64,000 bases of DNA. Origin: Euglena gracilis. Lineage: Eukaryota; Euglenida; Euglenophyceae; Euglenales. The first letter of the stretch is position 1; every line of letters begins with the position of its first letter. The position numbers and the translations under genes were made by a program. Of the stretch, positions 1 to 11,910 are shown one piece after another. Under the pieces are notes generated by a model that did not search any database, was not told the DNA's origin, and saw only the letters and a program-made list of their open reading frames with translations. The stretch is taken from positions 46,791,291 to 46,855,290 of the forward strand of contig CP154956.1 of NCBI GenBank assembly GCA_039621445.1, written 5' to 3'.

Positions 1-1
1 C

Positions 2-2749
2 GAGGAGGAAGCCAGGCCGAATGACCCAGACCGACGCAGGATGAACCTGCGGCCGGACTGGTACGAGGCCGAAATCGGTCTCGAGAAGCACAGGGAAAAC
101 CAGTTCGGGAGTATCCTGATCTGGGAAGATTTCCAGTCTTTCTACGCAGCAGACGTGGAAAAACAGCCACGTTATGCTTTGCCGCTGCCAGCTTTCCTGG
201 AAGACACAGGAGAGCATGGCATGAGCTGGAATCGGCGAATGCACTGGGAAGACCTCTGCCATAACAGCGAGGACGAGCCAGAACCCTTACCCGGAAGCTG
301 GGTAAGACCGACATGGCCACCTCCATATCCAAACTCTGACAGGAGTGAGAGTATTAGCTTTTACTCCCTGTCAGATGCACAGGGGTGGTACAGAACCGGG
401 GAAGACCCGCGTTCTGCAGCACAGCTACACACAGAGGAGTCAACTCCGGAAGCGGAGGAGATGGAAGAAGCGGTCCCAATGGCCGAGGATGAACCTCAGC
501 CGGCGGAACCTCCAGCACGGGAAACCCGAAGCCCATCTGTGGTGATGCTGGACACTGTGGCGGAAACCGCCGAGCGCCCAGGATCGCCGACAGGTGAAAT
601 GACGCCTGTCCAACTGTCACCATCCTCACTGGGTACGCCAGGTGGACCGACCCCTCCGCGGGAAAACCCGCCGGAGGTGACACCCCACACGCCTGAGGTA
701 TTACACCTCAAGCTCCCTGTTTCCGGGGAAACCCCGTCGACAGAGGAGCCAGTCGAGGAGCCCACTTCAGGTGAGCGACCTGAGCGGCGCACCTCGTTGG
801 GCGGACGCGTACTTGGTGGTTTGCGGCCATTGATCGCAGTGGTCACTCCACGTGGCACTGCGGCCAGCTCTTCCACAGCTGCGGCGGAAACTGCCCAGCC
901 GACGGAAGAAACACCTGACACTGAAGCCATGGTGGAGGATGAACCTCCCCCAGTGGCTGCGCCACCGCCAGTGTCGGAAGCGACACGGACGGAGGGCGAA
1001 CCTACGACAATGGCAGTGGAGACCACATCAGCCGTGCCCGTACACGATAAACCTGTATCAGCACCGGCAGCGCCAACAGAGGCGCGGGATGAACCCGCAC
1101 CTCAGGGCACACCCAGCGTCACTGCACCACAACGTCAAGGCACACGGACACCGGCGCCTGAAAAACGGGCCGAATGGAAGTCCATGCCTCCACAACAGGC
1201 TCAACCAGCGCAGAGTGCGCCGGCCACGCCTACGCCAACACCGTCCCCCACGGCCGCCCCTGGGAAACCTACGGGCGCCGCGAAGGAACGCGTACGGCGA
1301 CCCTCAGCTCGGGAAACCCCTGCTGAAGGTCAACGACGCTCGGTGTCGGGGAAAAGACCCCCGCCCCAGCCGTCACCACGCACCTGGTCAAGCAAATGCG
1401 ACGCCGACCGACGGCCCTCGGATGCGCCGGAAACCGGCAGCCCGAAGGCTCCGGCGAAAACCAAGCCGGGCGCCGCACCTTGCAAACCCACACCAAAAAC
1501 TGGTGACCAGCCCCCACCGAAAGGCGGTGGTGGTGCTGGCGGCCAGGGCGCTGCATCCTCTTCTCGGGGATTAACCTCGAGACAAGGATTCACACACGTC
1601 ACATCATCCGGCTATGGGAAAACCTCACAGCCGAAACCTCCGTCAAAGGGGCAGGGAAAATCCCGCGCCTCCACGACTGAGACACATTCAGAAGACGAAG
1701 TAGTCATCGATTGGAACGCGATCAATCAGGATGATCCTGACACTCTTGACCTGAAAAACAGGTATATGATGATTGCTCACAAGTTGAGTACAGATCAATG
1801 TCTCAATCGATGGATTGAGCCACTGTTCTGTCAGGGCCGAAAATGGTGCTTTGATCAGAAGGTGACCTGGAATTATTACAATTCCAGATCCCCTCGCGTT
1901 TTGGCCCAATATTTCGGTGAGGAATTCCTCATCGACCGAACGTCGGAAGAACGTTTTGTGTGGCTTTGCACTGTATGCCATAAGATGTACAACAGTGCAC
2001 CTGACTTGGGATTACCCCTCGTCCACGTGTGCAATCCTGTGGATCGGAAATCGTTCCACAAGGATGTATAAGTCCCCAACTGTGCCGCCTTGGTATGCGC
2101 CAAGTGCGTGGACAGTTGGACCCACAAGCACAATTTTGGCTACACGGAGCGAGATGGTACGAATGTACCACTGCTCTGCGTCAACTGCCTTCGAGGCACC
2201 TTCTGGCAAACTGCGGAAGGCGCAGTTCGCACAATCGTGCCAAACGGCCAGAAGCCACTGGAGGAATACTCCACCTTGCACAAAAAGTACAAGGAACTGT
2301 TCAAGTACTCCAATCTCAGGCTGGACGACTACCGCCACACGGGAGTGGCCCGTGGGTGGCAGGTCGACAGTGGGGCGATACGCCTCGCTGCTGAGGTCAG
2401 ATTACCTTACCTCAGGGAGACAGCGGACAGGGAAAAGATACTTTTCCGCCTGTTCAAGACCCAGGACCAAAACGGTCGCTGGTGCCTTCCACAATGGCCA
2501 CCCGAAAACCACGGGATGACCTGGAAAGACTGGCTTGGTGCCGTATTACGACCCCATACAGTACGCGCGGAATGTGCGCATTACATGCCGATTGACTTTC
2601 ACCCGGGGAATGCCCAGCCGGTGTCAGCCCAGGCGCTGCCAAAGCTCGGTGTCGCAGGTGGCAGGCAGTGTCCAAGGGTGATGGGGAGTATGCTGGACAC
2701 CTTCCACTGGTGGGCTGACCCTCAAAGCAGGAGGTGTGGACTGACGTGA
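2..2749 (+). pseudogene. ORF3-family protein, C-terminal half (copy 0)
   Basis: The reading frame is open from the window edge to 2071 and resumes in the same frame to 2749; one TAA at 2069-2071 separates the halves. The aligned residue is Phe in element 1 and Tyr in element 2, so this is a nonsense mutation. Visible parts: a WPPPYPNS / SLSDAQG block, a long Pro/Ala/Thr-rich linker with a RTSLGGRVLG motif and an AASSS tract, then a Cys/His domain (CTVC, HVC, CAKC, CVNC) preceded by SPRVLAQYFGEEF, and a terminal block with AVLRPHT. No signal peptide or membrane segment is seen. By homology with the two copies downstream of gypsy integrases, this is the tail of a third LTR element whose pol lies left of the window. 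The conserved 3' block and LTR do not follow, so the copy is truncated near 2749. Function unknown. Confidence 0.75.
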
Positions 2750-3990
2750 TAGATCCAGTCGACGGACCAATTCGAAGACGGAGATAGAGCACAGCGACAA
2801 GGGTAATACATAATCTTCAAACTTCAGCCACTATAAAGCTACCACTGTCGGTTTGAGATAATTTTTTCCAATGCATCTGACGACCACGTAACTGGTTTCA
2901 AGCCCACAAATGGATTGGGGGTGCAACACAGGGTATGTTGGGGCTTGCACTGGGAGAATTTCGGGTGTGTCATGTCGGAAACGGAGATTCCTAGTCTACT
3001 GCCTTCGTGTCTCTTTTTCACACCATGCCCGTATTCCGACAAGCAACAACTCCGCTCACAGGGCAGGGTTTTCTGATGAATGAATTTTATTGCATTTTAA
3101 TCGCACAGAAAATCCTGGCAGAAATTACCCAGGGCTGGAAAGCGCACAAGGACTTTTCATATGACCCAGGTGTTCGGACCATTGATTCACTTAAGCCCTG
3201 TGTCATCCCTCCCCCCGGGAGGGGGGGGGGGGTTGGGCGGGTTGGCCTCCTGGGGTCACCAAGTGAATCCGTGGTCCGGATGTGGTGTCACCGTCCCACA
3301 CTGGGATTTACCCATGAAGATGACAGTCTGGATCAGGGAGACTTTTCATTCAGTTCTGAAAGCTCCCCTGTGAGGAACCTGTGCGTGTGCTGTATGTCGA
3401 GAGACGCAACTGCCCCTGTGTATGGTGGTGGGGATGTCGATCGAAAAAGATACCTAAAACGAAAACCCACCCGACCCCAGCCAGGGAAGGTCGAAGAATT
3501 TTCTGCCGTTTCATGGTCTGTCTGTTTCACTCCTGCACGTAGCTGGGGACAGTGACTGAGTGTGAAGGAGGAGAACTTGGGGTACCGCGTTCGGCTTGGA
3601 CGGGACAAGAGAAAATTCAAGTGCAGGTGCTGAGATGTGTATCAGATCAGACGTACAAACTCACAGAAGAGTTACGTCACACTGTGTGGGGCGGGAAGGA
3701 GCGACCATCCCCCCCCCCCTGGCCGCAACCCCATGTGCTTGAGGCATTTTATTGGGCGGAGCACGCCGTCGGCCAGCCGTGTGACTCACAGGAAAATGGA
3801 AAATGACCCGAGCCACAGCCTTGCAATGCGGAAGCAATTTCGCCATCAATCTCCCTTCGAGGTCATGTTCATCGTTGGTGGAGGCTGCATTTTTTGCCCT
3901 TTTGAATTTTTTTTTCGCCAATTTTTGTCAATTTTGCCAATTTTGGACTTTTTTGACAAATTCTGGCCATTTCGGCCGACCCCCCATCGC
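2750..3990. other. Intergenic debris, no recognisable gene
   Basis: Contains G-runs near 3219 and C-runs near 3710. The longest open frame (3007-3555, plus) has no recognisable motif and is not supported as a gene. I see no LTR or 3' block matching the other elements. Confidence 0.5.
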
Positions 3991-4293
3991 AAATGTGATG
4001 CCGCTTGTGCACGCCGCGGTTGGAGGCTCACAGCCTTTGTCTTGGACTGTTTTGGCGGAATGGGCCAAGAAGGTCGCACGTTGATGTCCACCCTCCTGGA
4101 AGCCCTTTTGGGCCAACGGGAGGGGTGGCTCCAACGGCAATTAGAAGCAAATGTCTATCAAGGGTTGTCCCTGACATTGGCAAAAGAAATCTCAAAACAA
4201 TTGGTCTGGAGCTTCTTCACTGACCTCTCCACCGACTTCCAAATGGACAATCCATCTAGTTACACAGCTTCTCATGTGCCATACACTTCATAA
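3991..4293 (+). pseudogene. LINE C-terminus fragment (R2-type endonuclease tail)
   Basis: A frame ending at 4293 encodes GWRLTAFVLDCFGGMGQEG, LMSTLLEALLGQ and LTLAKEISKQLVW. These match, in order, the end of the LINE protein at 47522-47936 (FVVDCYGGLGQEALTLMSTL, ITVAREIARQVIW) and part of LINE-A at 9090-9310. In this family the segment lies just after the restriction-like endonuclease core. Only about 100 residues remain; no RT or endonuclease core precedes it, so it is a truncated, inactive relic. Upstream sequence in the frame is homopolymer-rich and probably not coding. Confidence 0.65.
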
Positions 4294-4798
4294 CCGACCA
4301 CAATCCTCAAACTTGCACCCCCGTTGCTAACTCATTCCCCTCAAAACAACCGTTGCTAACACGTTGCCATCACAGCCACAAACCTCCAGGGTTCGGCGTT
4401 TTTTTTCCGTTTCGAATAATTCGGATTTTTCGCAGTTGAATTATTCGAATTTTTCGGGAGGAAAATTTCCAAAATTTCCACTGGGTGAAGCACTGCGCAG
4501 GGAGTATATTTTTTTCTTCCGCTGGTTAAAATCCTTCACCGGAAAACGGAGGTATCCCAAGCCAAAACATACCCATTTCAGGAGGCTTTCAGACAGACCT
4601 TCCCTTCAATCCACGGGTAATCCTGCTCGCAGAAACAGGGGATTTTTTTGCCACTTGAAGTCTACCCCAACTGCGTGGAAGCCCCCCCCATGAAATGGAC
4701 AAACAAGACCAAACAAGACCAGCACAACCCAAAGAAGCCAAAACCCCCTGCACCAAACCCTCTCCACATCTGGCCCATTGGCCAGTGCGCCTGGCCCA
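4294..4798. other. A/T-rich intergenic stretch
   Basis: Rich in TTCGAATTTTT-like words (4400-4475) that recur at 5455-5530. No gene seen. Confidence 0.4.
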
Positions 4799-5102
4799 TA
4801 ACTGGCCAGGACAGCACAAATGTGGCCGAAAAATGGCCCCTAAAACTGGCCATCACCTCTGGCCCAAAACTGGTCAGCACAAATGTGGCCGAAAACTGGC
4901 CAGCACAAATGTGGCCGAAAACTGGCCAGCACAAACGTGGCCGAAAACTGGCCAGCACAAATGTGGCCGAGAACTGGCCAGCACAAATGTGGCCGAAAAC
5001 TGGCCAGCACAAACGTGGGCGAAAACTGGCCACCACCTCTGGCCCAAAACTGGCCAGCATGTGGCCCAAAACTGGGTAGCACATCTGGCCCAAAGCTGGC
5101 CA
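4799..5102. repeat. Minisatellite of about 26-bp units (GGCCGAAAACTGGCCAGCAC)
   Basis: About ten imperfect tandem units read AAAACTGGCCAGCACAAATG followed by TGGCCG. Variants contain ACCACCTCTGGCCC. Frames on both strands stay open through it, but their translations are only repeats of the unit, so they are not called genes. The reverse complement of the variant unit recurs at 10935-11022. Confidence 0.85.
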
Positions 5103-6550
5103 GTTCTTTGCCATTGAAAAGCACAAAGGAACAGGAACCGGAACCAGAAAAAACACACGTTGTAGGCGGGATGAAAACAAATGGAGCAGTTTAGCAGGGA
5201 CATGCTCAGGTCCAGATTACCAACCACCTTCAAATAAGTTCATTTCAAGCATGATAAGCTTCAATAATTTCTTGCCAGTGAGATCTGCAACAGAGAAGAA
5301 TGAACATTTCCCAAGAGAGAGTGTTCAGCAAATTCACCATATGCTCCTGCATCCTGCTGGAATCTTAGAGTTCTCTGCACAGTCCACAAATGCAAGTCTC
5401 TCACAGCAGCTTTGCTGGCTGTGATAAATTAGGAATACCCAGATTCGCGTTCCGCTATTTTTGAAAATTTCGAATTTTTATAATTTTTCGAATTTTTCAA
5501 TTGAAATGAAAAATTCCCAAATTTTCGAAGTTTGCCGAACCTTACAAAACTCCCCACAAAACGCTAACAAGAAGCCAAAGGAACTTGCAAGGACGCAGGG
5601 GTCCTCATCAACGAACCACCGACACACACAGGCCATGGGCGGCAACGGAATCCAAAGGACACGCACCCCCCCCCCGCACTATATATATCGAAGATAAGCC
5701 TCAATCACTTCCACTAACCTCTGATCATGTCACCGAACAGCAGCTCTTTGTCTGCCCCCTCAATATAGCTACCGCTGACCTGTGAGCGCACAGGGAGTCA
5801 TGAGGGGGTTCTCCTTGTGGCGAAGGCCAAAAGAGACATTTCCCTGCGCCCGGGGCACGGTCAGGGTGAAGCCGTGCTACCCGCCGTGAAATCCTTTCGA
5901 CCGCCTTCTCCGTATTACCAACTGTGCGTTTCACCCAGTCAAGGAATATATCCCCGGTGATCCATCCGATTTGCCCCTGCCGAACGTCGGTACACCACAC
6001 CGTAGCACCTCTCCACCGTTGCCAGAGAACTCGTCCCGACCGGATTGCGTTGCCTTCATACATCCTCTTGTGTGCATGTTGTGCAGGGGACCTCCAAGGT
6101 TTTGCCTCCAAGGTGATGTAAGGGAATGTTGAAAAAGACGTTGACAGCTCTAGGTGCTTGCGTCAAGATGAATGCTTCCAGGAGGTCCCGGGAGACAAGG
6201 CCATTCACCTCACGCCATAGTTGGCGGGCGCACGAGCAACTGCCGGCGGCGTGATGGAAAGTGGGGGAAATGGGGCTGACGAAATTGAGACTTCGGAGTT
6301 TCGAGACGCAACAAACTCCCCTGCATGGACGAAGATGCCTTTTTTTTATGGAAGTTCTGAAAGCCTGATATTGCACCTCATCATTTTGGAGGCAAAATTT
6401 GGCTGGAGTATGGTCCATCTAGCGGTGAAGAAACTGAAAAGGCACTCAATGGTGTCTGAAGCAAGCTGAAAAAAAGCTGAAAAGGCTGAAAAGCTGAAAC
6501 AAGCCAAACCATGCCGCAGCACTTTGTCCTTGTCCGCAAGGACAAATCCA
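5103..6550. other. No recognisable gene
   Basis: Scattered short frames lack recognisable motifs. Includes A/T-rich DNA at 5455-5530 and a short C-run at 5668. The minus-strand frame 6111-5725 has no recognisable family match. Confidence 0.4.
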
Positions 6551-6552
6551 AT

Positions 6553-7561
6553 TCAGCTCGGGCTCAGAATGCCATCCATCAGGCAGAACCAATCAAAATG
6601 ACATCCATTCACCTGGTTTGGAGCCATCTGGAAATGATGCATAACTTCTCCCGGGGAGAATGATCGCGATTTTTGGGGAGTTGGTACACCCCTCCCCCCC
6701 CTCTCCGAGGGCCTCGCCACGCCATTTACCCGCCTCTCCCCCCCCAAGTTGAAAGCTTGTTTTTTTTGAAACAAAAAAACATGTTTTTTTAAAAAAATAT
6801 GTTTTTTAAAAAAAGAAAACGTCATGGAGGGTTTGGGGGAAAATTTTTTTGCAATGTTTTTTTTAGAAAAAAGCTCCTTTTTTATCTGTGAGCATTGTTT
6901 TTTTTGTGTTTTTTTGGGGTTGAAAGCATGATTTTTTGCACCAGAAAACACAGATTTGGAAATATTTTCACACATAAAAAAACCTTACTGGGGGTATTCC
7001 CCCCCGTGACCCCCCAACCCCCAAATTAGGAATCACCCAACATAAAATTAGTATTTTGACCCCAAATTAGGCAACACCATTCCAAATTCTGCAAAATTCA
7101 TGCCCCAAAATTATGAACGTACATGAATATTTTGTCAAATTAGGCATCACCGGCCAAGTTTTCAGAAAAAAAAAAGCGGAAAAGGATGTTTTCCCCAAAA
7201 ATTCGTTTTCGGTGATTCCTAAGTTAGCCACCGATAATGTGGTGTTCCCCCGTGACCCCCCCGTGACCCCCCCTCGTGACCCGAACCACCCCCGAAAAAG
7301 TTTCCTCAAAAAATGGCGATTTCGCAAGGAAAAAGGTCAATTTTTGCTTTTTCAAAAAAAACATGTTTTCTTGCGTTTTTTTTATAAAAAAACATGTTTT
7401 TTTGTTTTTTTCAAAAAAAACAAAAAAACGTCAACCCTGCCCCCCCCTATCCGGGCCCCCTCGCCACGCCACCGGCGATTTTAGCGATTTATTGAACGAA
7501 AATTTTGTTGGCGACCATGGGAGGCTAGGCACACTAGGGGGGGGGGGCTGAGGGGGTCCTT
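6553..7561. repeat. Homopolymer-rich DNA with AAAAAACATGTTTTTT palindromes
   Basis: Palindromic words around CATG flanked by A and T runs occur near 6776, 7360 and 7392. CGTGACCCCCC repeats lie at 7005 and 7252-7275. A CAAATTAGG-N-ATCACC word recurs near 7023, 7062 and 7137. Frames here are biased low-complexity peptides and are not called genes. Confidence 0.7.
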
Positions 7562-9519
7562 CAGGTCGATCTGAAGAACGCCTTTAACACCTTAGACCGC
7601 ACATTCATGCTCCAGGAGCCTCAGACACGCACACCCGCACTATTTAACTACCTGCGGTTTGCGTACGGCCAACCGGCACAGCTGTTCAGCGATGGACGTG
7701 TGCTGTCGTCCACAAGGGGCACGCACCAAGGCGGCCCCTTAGGGCCCATTGGATTCGCCGTGGGGCTCCACACTCTGGCCGAAACAATTGGACAACAGGC
7801 AGAGCTGCTCTGGTCGTCCTGGTACCTCTATGACGGGTTACTGATTGGCGAACCACAGGTCCTACAGAAGTGCCTGGACTTCCTCCGCGTCGAAAGCGAG
7901 CGCACCGGGGTCCAGCTAAACCTGGCGAAGTGTGTGGCCTGGGGACCCGCCGCCAGCGCCATCCCAGACCGGGATCGTCTCCAACTCGTGCCCTGGGCCG
8001 AAGACTCAGGTATCACCGTTCTCGGCTGCCCGGTGGACTTCCCGACCTCCACTGGACAAACGGTAGCCGCCTGGACAAAGGCCACGGCCAGAATCGAGAG
8101 AGCCGCTGATGTGGTCACGTCCATTGCAGATCCTCAGCTCGCTCACCACCTCCTGCGGTCCTGCTTGGATGGTTGGAAGGTCAATCACCTCCTGCGCGCG
8201 TCCGACTCCTACGAAGCCCAGGAGGAGGTTCTACGCTGTGGGGAAATCATTCTCAGCGCCTTTGAGGACGTCCTCGGCCAGGCACCCAGCAGAGATCACC
8301 AGCAGCAGGCAGCCCTTCCCCTTTCCAACGGACGGTGCGGGCTCCGGATCCCGGTGGCCTACCAGGCCGCTGCCCGCACCGCGGCCCTGTGCCAGTACTA
8401 CACCCACGGACACAAGAAAGTCGCCTGCCCGGCGTACGCCGCAGCCCCTACCGACCGAGTGTGCCAGCAACCCGCCAATGATCTCGCCTCGGCAGTAGGC
8501 CCCCAACATCCAGAGAGCCAACGGCTACGAGTCTCCTCCTCCTTCTCCTCGGCCTCTGGCAGCGACACCTCGCAACGATGGTGGCAAACCCAGCTCTCCC
8601 GCGCCACCGTGGATGGCCTCCTGAGCCGAATCCCAGCGAGGGACCAGGCCCGCCTGATGGAACAGGCACACGGCATCGGTCACGGCTGGATGGCCGCGGC
8701 ACCCCACGGAGCCCTCCATACCACCATTGACGCATCTGACTACTGGTTGGGAATTCCCTTAGCAGACACCACTGGGATCTGCGCAGGCTGCCAGAATGCC
8801 ACTGACGTACACGGTGACCACGAAATCTGTTGTATCCGGAACAACTTCGCAAATAGACACAACGCTGTCCAGGACGCTCTTTTTAACCTCCTGTCCACTA
8901 AGGCCAAAGTGTCCAACGCGAAGTGCCGGTGCCCAACCAACCGGACACCTCGCTACGGCCAGCTGACCTGTTGCTCGCCACGTGGCAAGACGGTAAGCCA
9001 ACAGCGGTCGACATCACCATCGCACACGGGTGGCAAGCCGCAGAAAGGAGCGGCTCCAGGGAGCGTTGGAGGACCTTTCTCAAACGGAGGGAACAGGCTA
9101 AACACGCCAAGTACGACATCTCGTGCCGCAATGGTGGCTGGTCGTTCGCAACGCTGGCAATGGGCACGTGGGGAGGACTGGGCCCCGAAAGTGCCAAGCT
9201 GCTCGTCCGGATGATGGAACGTACCACTGCCTGGGACCAAGGAGACGTGCGCTCCACACGCCAGGCCGAAAGCTACCAACAACTGGCACTTGCTCTTTTC
9301 CGCCAAGCAGTGCAAATGCTGCCCCAAGCACTTCCTTCGCTGAACACCACAGGACGCACCGCCACGGGCGTGACAACTCCTGCCCGCCGCCCCCACTTCT
9401 CAGACACAAACCGCTGCGCGTCCCGGACCACAGGCAGGTGGCCAACAAGCCACCTCGACAGAGGGCAACGGCGGCACACCGGGAGCAAGGCGCCGCGCAC
9501 CCGGACCTTCACAGCCTGA
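7562..9519 (+). pseudogene. LINE-A: 5'-truncated non-LTR retrotransposon (RT + R2-type endonuclease)
   Basis: Coding sequence starts abruptly at 7562 inside the reverse transcriptase at motif A (VDLKNAFN), followed by THQGGPLGP (motif B). Motif C reads WYLYDG: codon 7829-7831 is TAT where LINE-C has an Asp codon (WYLDDG), so one catalytic Asp is lost. The thumb-like region (CLDGWKVNHLLRA) matches LINE-C. A zinc motif follows (CAGC...H..C, 8777-8834), then RHN (about 8855) and, after a frameshift near 8925, RPADLLL (8956) and VDITI (9007). The order CCHC, RHN, (K/R)P-D, D is that of the restriction-like endonuclease of R2-type LINEs. Truncation, the mutated active site and the frameshift make it dead. 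Confidence 0.85.
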
Positions 9520-10024
9520 CCCTGAAGCCCACACCAACGTCACCGCTTCGCTTTGGAACCTAAGCCGCCTGAGCCTCCCCTGCCTCTATATACCCTCTCC
9601 GACCAACACAGCCCCCCTCCCTCCCCCCCCGCACTCCCACTGCCTCTGCTCAACCACTCTTGACTAGCCATGGGGTCCCCCCATCTGTACATAGCTTCCC
9701 TCTCCCCTGAACACACAAATCCAGTAGGCTGTGCCACTGGTCGGTGGATTTGGTTCGCCCACCACCGTTGGTTGCGGAAGGGGACAGAAGCATATGCCTG
9801 ACAGCCGCTTCGGTCAACAACCAGACAAATCACGACTCCCCACCGCATCGTCGGCAAACCCAGTAACGGAAGCCGGACGCCACACCGAGGTGACGCACAC
9901 CACTGCTGTTGCCCCCCTTTCCTCAGTACAAGAATTAGCCCAACCCTGAACCGCAACCGAACTCTCTCCAAACACCTCGCCACCCGGTCACCCGGGGATC
10001 TCGGCTACTAAAGCCTCCGCTTAA
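9520..10024. other. LINE-A downstream region with an LTR-terminus remnant
   Basis: Non-coding. Bases 9776-9800 match, with one change, the outer end of the element 1 LTR (GGAAGGGGACAGAAGCATA). The first copy of a roughly 114-bp direct repeat lies at 9656-9769. C-runs occur near 9620. Confidence 0.5.
9656..9769. repeat. Direct repeat, copy 1
   Basis: About 114 bp from GACTAGCCATGGGG to TTCGCCCACCACCG; imperfectly repeated at 10025-10138. Shared words include CTCCCCTGAACAC, CAAATCCAGTAGGC and GGTGGATT. Confidence 0.75.
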
Positions 10025-10138
10025 CCCCTTCTGACTATCCATGGGTATTTCCCATCTGCACAAAGCTCCCTTCTCCCCTGAACACTCAAATCCAGTAGGC
10101 AGTGCCACTGGCTGGTGGATTCGGTTCGCCCCACCACC
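10025..10138. repeat. Direct repeat, copy 2
   Basis: Partner of 9656-9769, separated by about 255 bp. Confidence 0.75.
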
Positions 10139-10201
10139 GGCAAACGCCCAAAATTCTGGCTGCTCAATTGTAAAAAAGACATCTTGCAATGACGAAAACT
10201 T

Positions 10202-10271
10202 GCACACAGCGGGGTTTGAACCCGCGACCTCACAGTTCTGAACTGCATGCTGCACCGATTACACTGTGTGC
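10202..10271 (-). tRNA. tRNA-like sequence (possible tRNA gene or tRNA-derived relic)
   Basis: On the minus strand, 70 nt begin with GCACACA and end with TGTGTGC, a perfect 7-bp acceptor stem. The T arm is perfect: GCGGG, loop TTCAAAC, CCCGC, which includes a good B box. A 5-bp stem with a 7-nt loop TTCAGAA can form at the anticodon position and would give anticodon CAG. The D arm is poor, and CAG (Leu) would normally go with a long variable arm, which is absent. It is therefore either a degenerate gene or a SINE-like tRNA relic. Confidence 0.45.
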
Positions 10272-11750
10272 ACGATACACATCTCAATATCAAAAGAGGA
10301 AAAGGACCAGTCCATGAAATGAGCGGGGAAAGTTTCGGACAGAACACCAAATCTTGAAAAGATACCAAATTTTGAATGTTGTGTGCAAATTTCTGTTCTA
10401 ATTAATTTGCTGCATGGGGCACATCAAAGCACATGTTTTTTTTGAAGAAATTATGAATCAGCCACACGCAAAAAATGCTTGCATTCCCAATCCTTCTCCT
10501 TCAGTGTCACAATGCCGTTTCGGGTGGAAGCGGTGTGGGATGGTTATGATGAAAGTAGAGGGTGCTGAACTGAAGTGAAAATACAGCAGCCTATTGCTTT
10601 GTGGAAAGAGGGCCAACGTCACCACATGCAGGCCACTCAGGCCTTTGCTCTGAACAAATCCACATTCGATCGAGCAGAGGCCTGCCTGCAACACGGTGAC
10701 AGGCCCTTGGTGGGTCTACTTGCTACTTGCATCACAAGTTTCAAGTCTGAAGACAGATTTCACAGACATTCTGTCCTTAGATGCTGGTTTTCTTCTGAAA
10801 CTTCCATTTTTTTTCTTGCGTTCTTTCTTTGCAGTTCGACAAATGTTCTTGGAAACCAAAAAAATTGGAGGTTTTTAAATCTGTCAAATGGCCCAAATTT
10901 TTTCATTTCACATTTTTTGCTATGTCATTTTTTTTTGGGCCAGATGTGGTGGCCAGTTTTAGGCCAGATGTTCTATCCAGTTTTGGGCTAGATGTGGTGG
11001 CCAGTTTTGGGCCACAGGATTCTCTCAGGAAGGAGTTGTTTGGGTGCCATTCTCTTGGAAAGGGGGGGCAGAAAAGCGTTTTGTTACTTTTTTTTTTTTT
11101 TGGCAAAATACGTGTTGTTCAACCGGAAAAATGTCAGTAAATTTGACTCTGCCAAAAGTTTGTTTACTTTATTGACCTTCGTTTGTTTCACCCCCCTCCT
11201 CAAAAGTATAAGTTTTCAGGACGGAAAATTTTGAGTTTTTTTCGTTAAAAAAAGTTTTTTCCATCAAAAATCACGTGTTTTTGGGTTTTATTTTTCAAAA
11301 ACCTTTTCTGGGCAAAATCCTTGTTTTCCCGGGGTGAAAAACGGTGAAAATGTTGCTGTGAGTGTGGAGGGGGGGTCGATTTACCCCCTCTTCTGGTTCT
11401 TCCGGCGCAGTCTTTTGGTGCTGCCGTGAAATATGTTGAAAAAATGTTCATCCACCCGAAAAATAAATAGTCCCTTCTTGCGCAGCACTTCTGGTTCCGT
11501 GGACCCCGGTTAAACCCCCCAAACACAAAACCCCCCGGTTTTATATTTGGGCGGAAATTTCAAGACCCCACGGGGGGTTTTATATATATTTGGGGGGGCG
11601 GGTTATATTCGGTCGGAAAAATCAACTTCTTGGCGGGATCCCGTAGTCACTTTTTCGGTCCAAAATCACAAATACACCCGCCCTTGGGGGTCCAAAAATT
11701 TTACTTTTCGGGCGATTTTCACTCGTTTTTGGTAAAAAATGCTCCCAAAT
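10272..11750. other. No recognisable gene; A/T- and G-rich DNA
   Basis: Contains poly-T/poly-A tracts (10803, 11085, 11240) and the repeat units at 10935-11022. Short open frames show only low-complexity sequence. Confidence 0.4.
10935..11022. repeat. Dispersed copy of the GGCCAGTTTTGGGCC minisatellite unit
   Basis: About three units of GGGCCAGATGTGGTGGCCAG / TTTTGGGC, the reverse complement of the variant units in the 4799-5102 array. Confidence 0.7.
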
Positions 11751-11784
11751 CCATATATTGAAAAACTGGCTCCTACATTAGACA

Positions 11785-11910
11785 AGTGTGGGGGGTGTGG
11801 GGGGGTATGGGGGGTGTGGGGGGGTGAGGGGGGCGTGAGGGGGGTGGGGGGGCGTGGGGGGGGGGGGGGGGGGGGGGGGGGGTGTGGGGGCAGGTGGGGG
11901 GTGTTGGGGG
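11785..11910. repeat. G-rich simple repeat with a 27-G run
   Basis: Repeated GTGGGGGG-type words and an uninterrupted G run at 11856-11882. Likely to form G-quadruplexes; the run length may be partly an assembly artefact. Confidence 0.85.

Noticed and set aside
4648-5180. Open frames on both strands through the 26-bp minisatellite
   Set aside because: They are translations of the repeat in several phases, with no conserved non-repeat domain.
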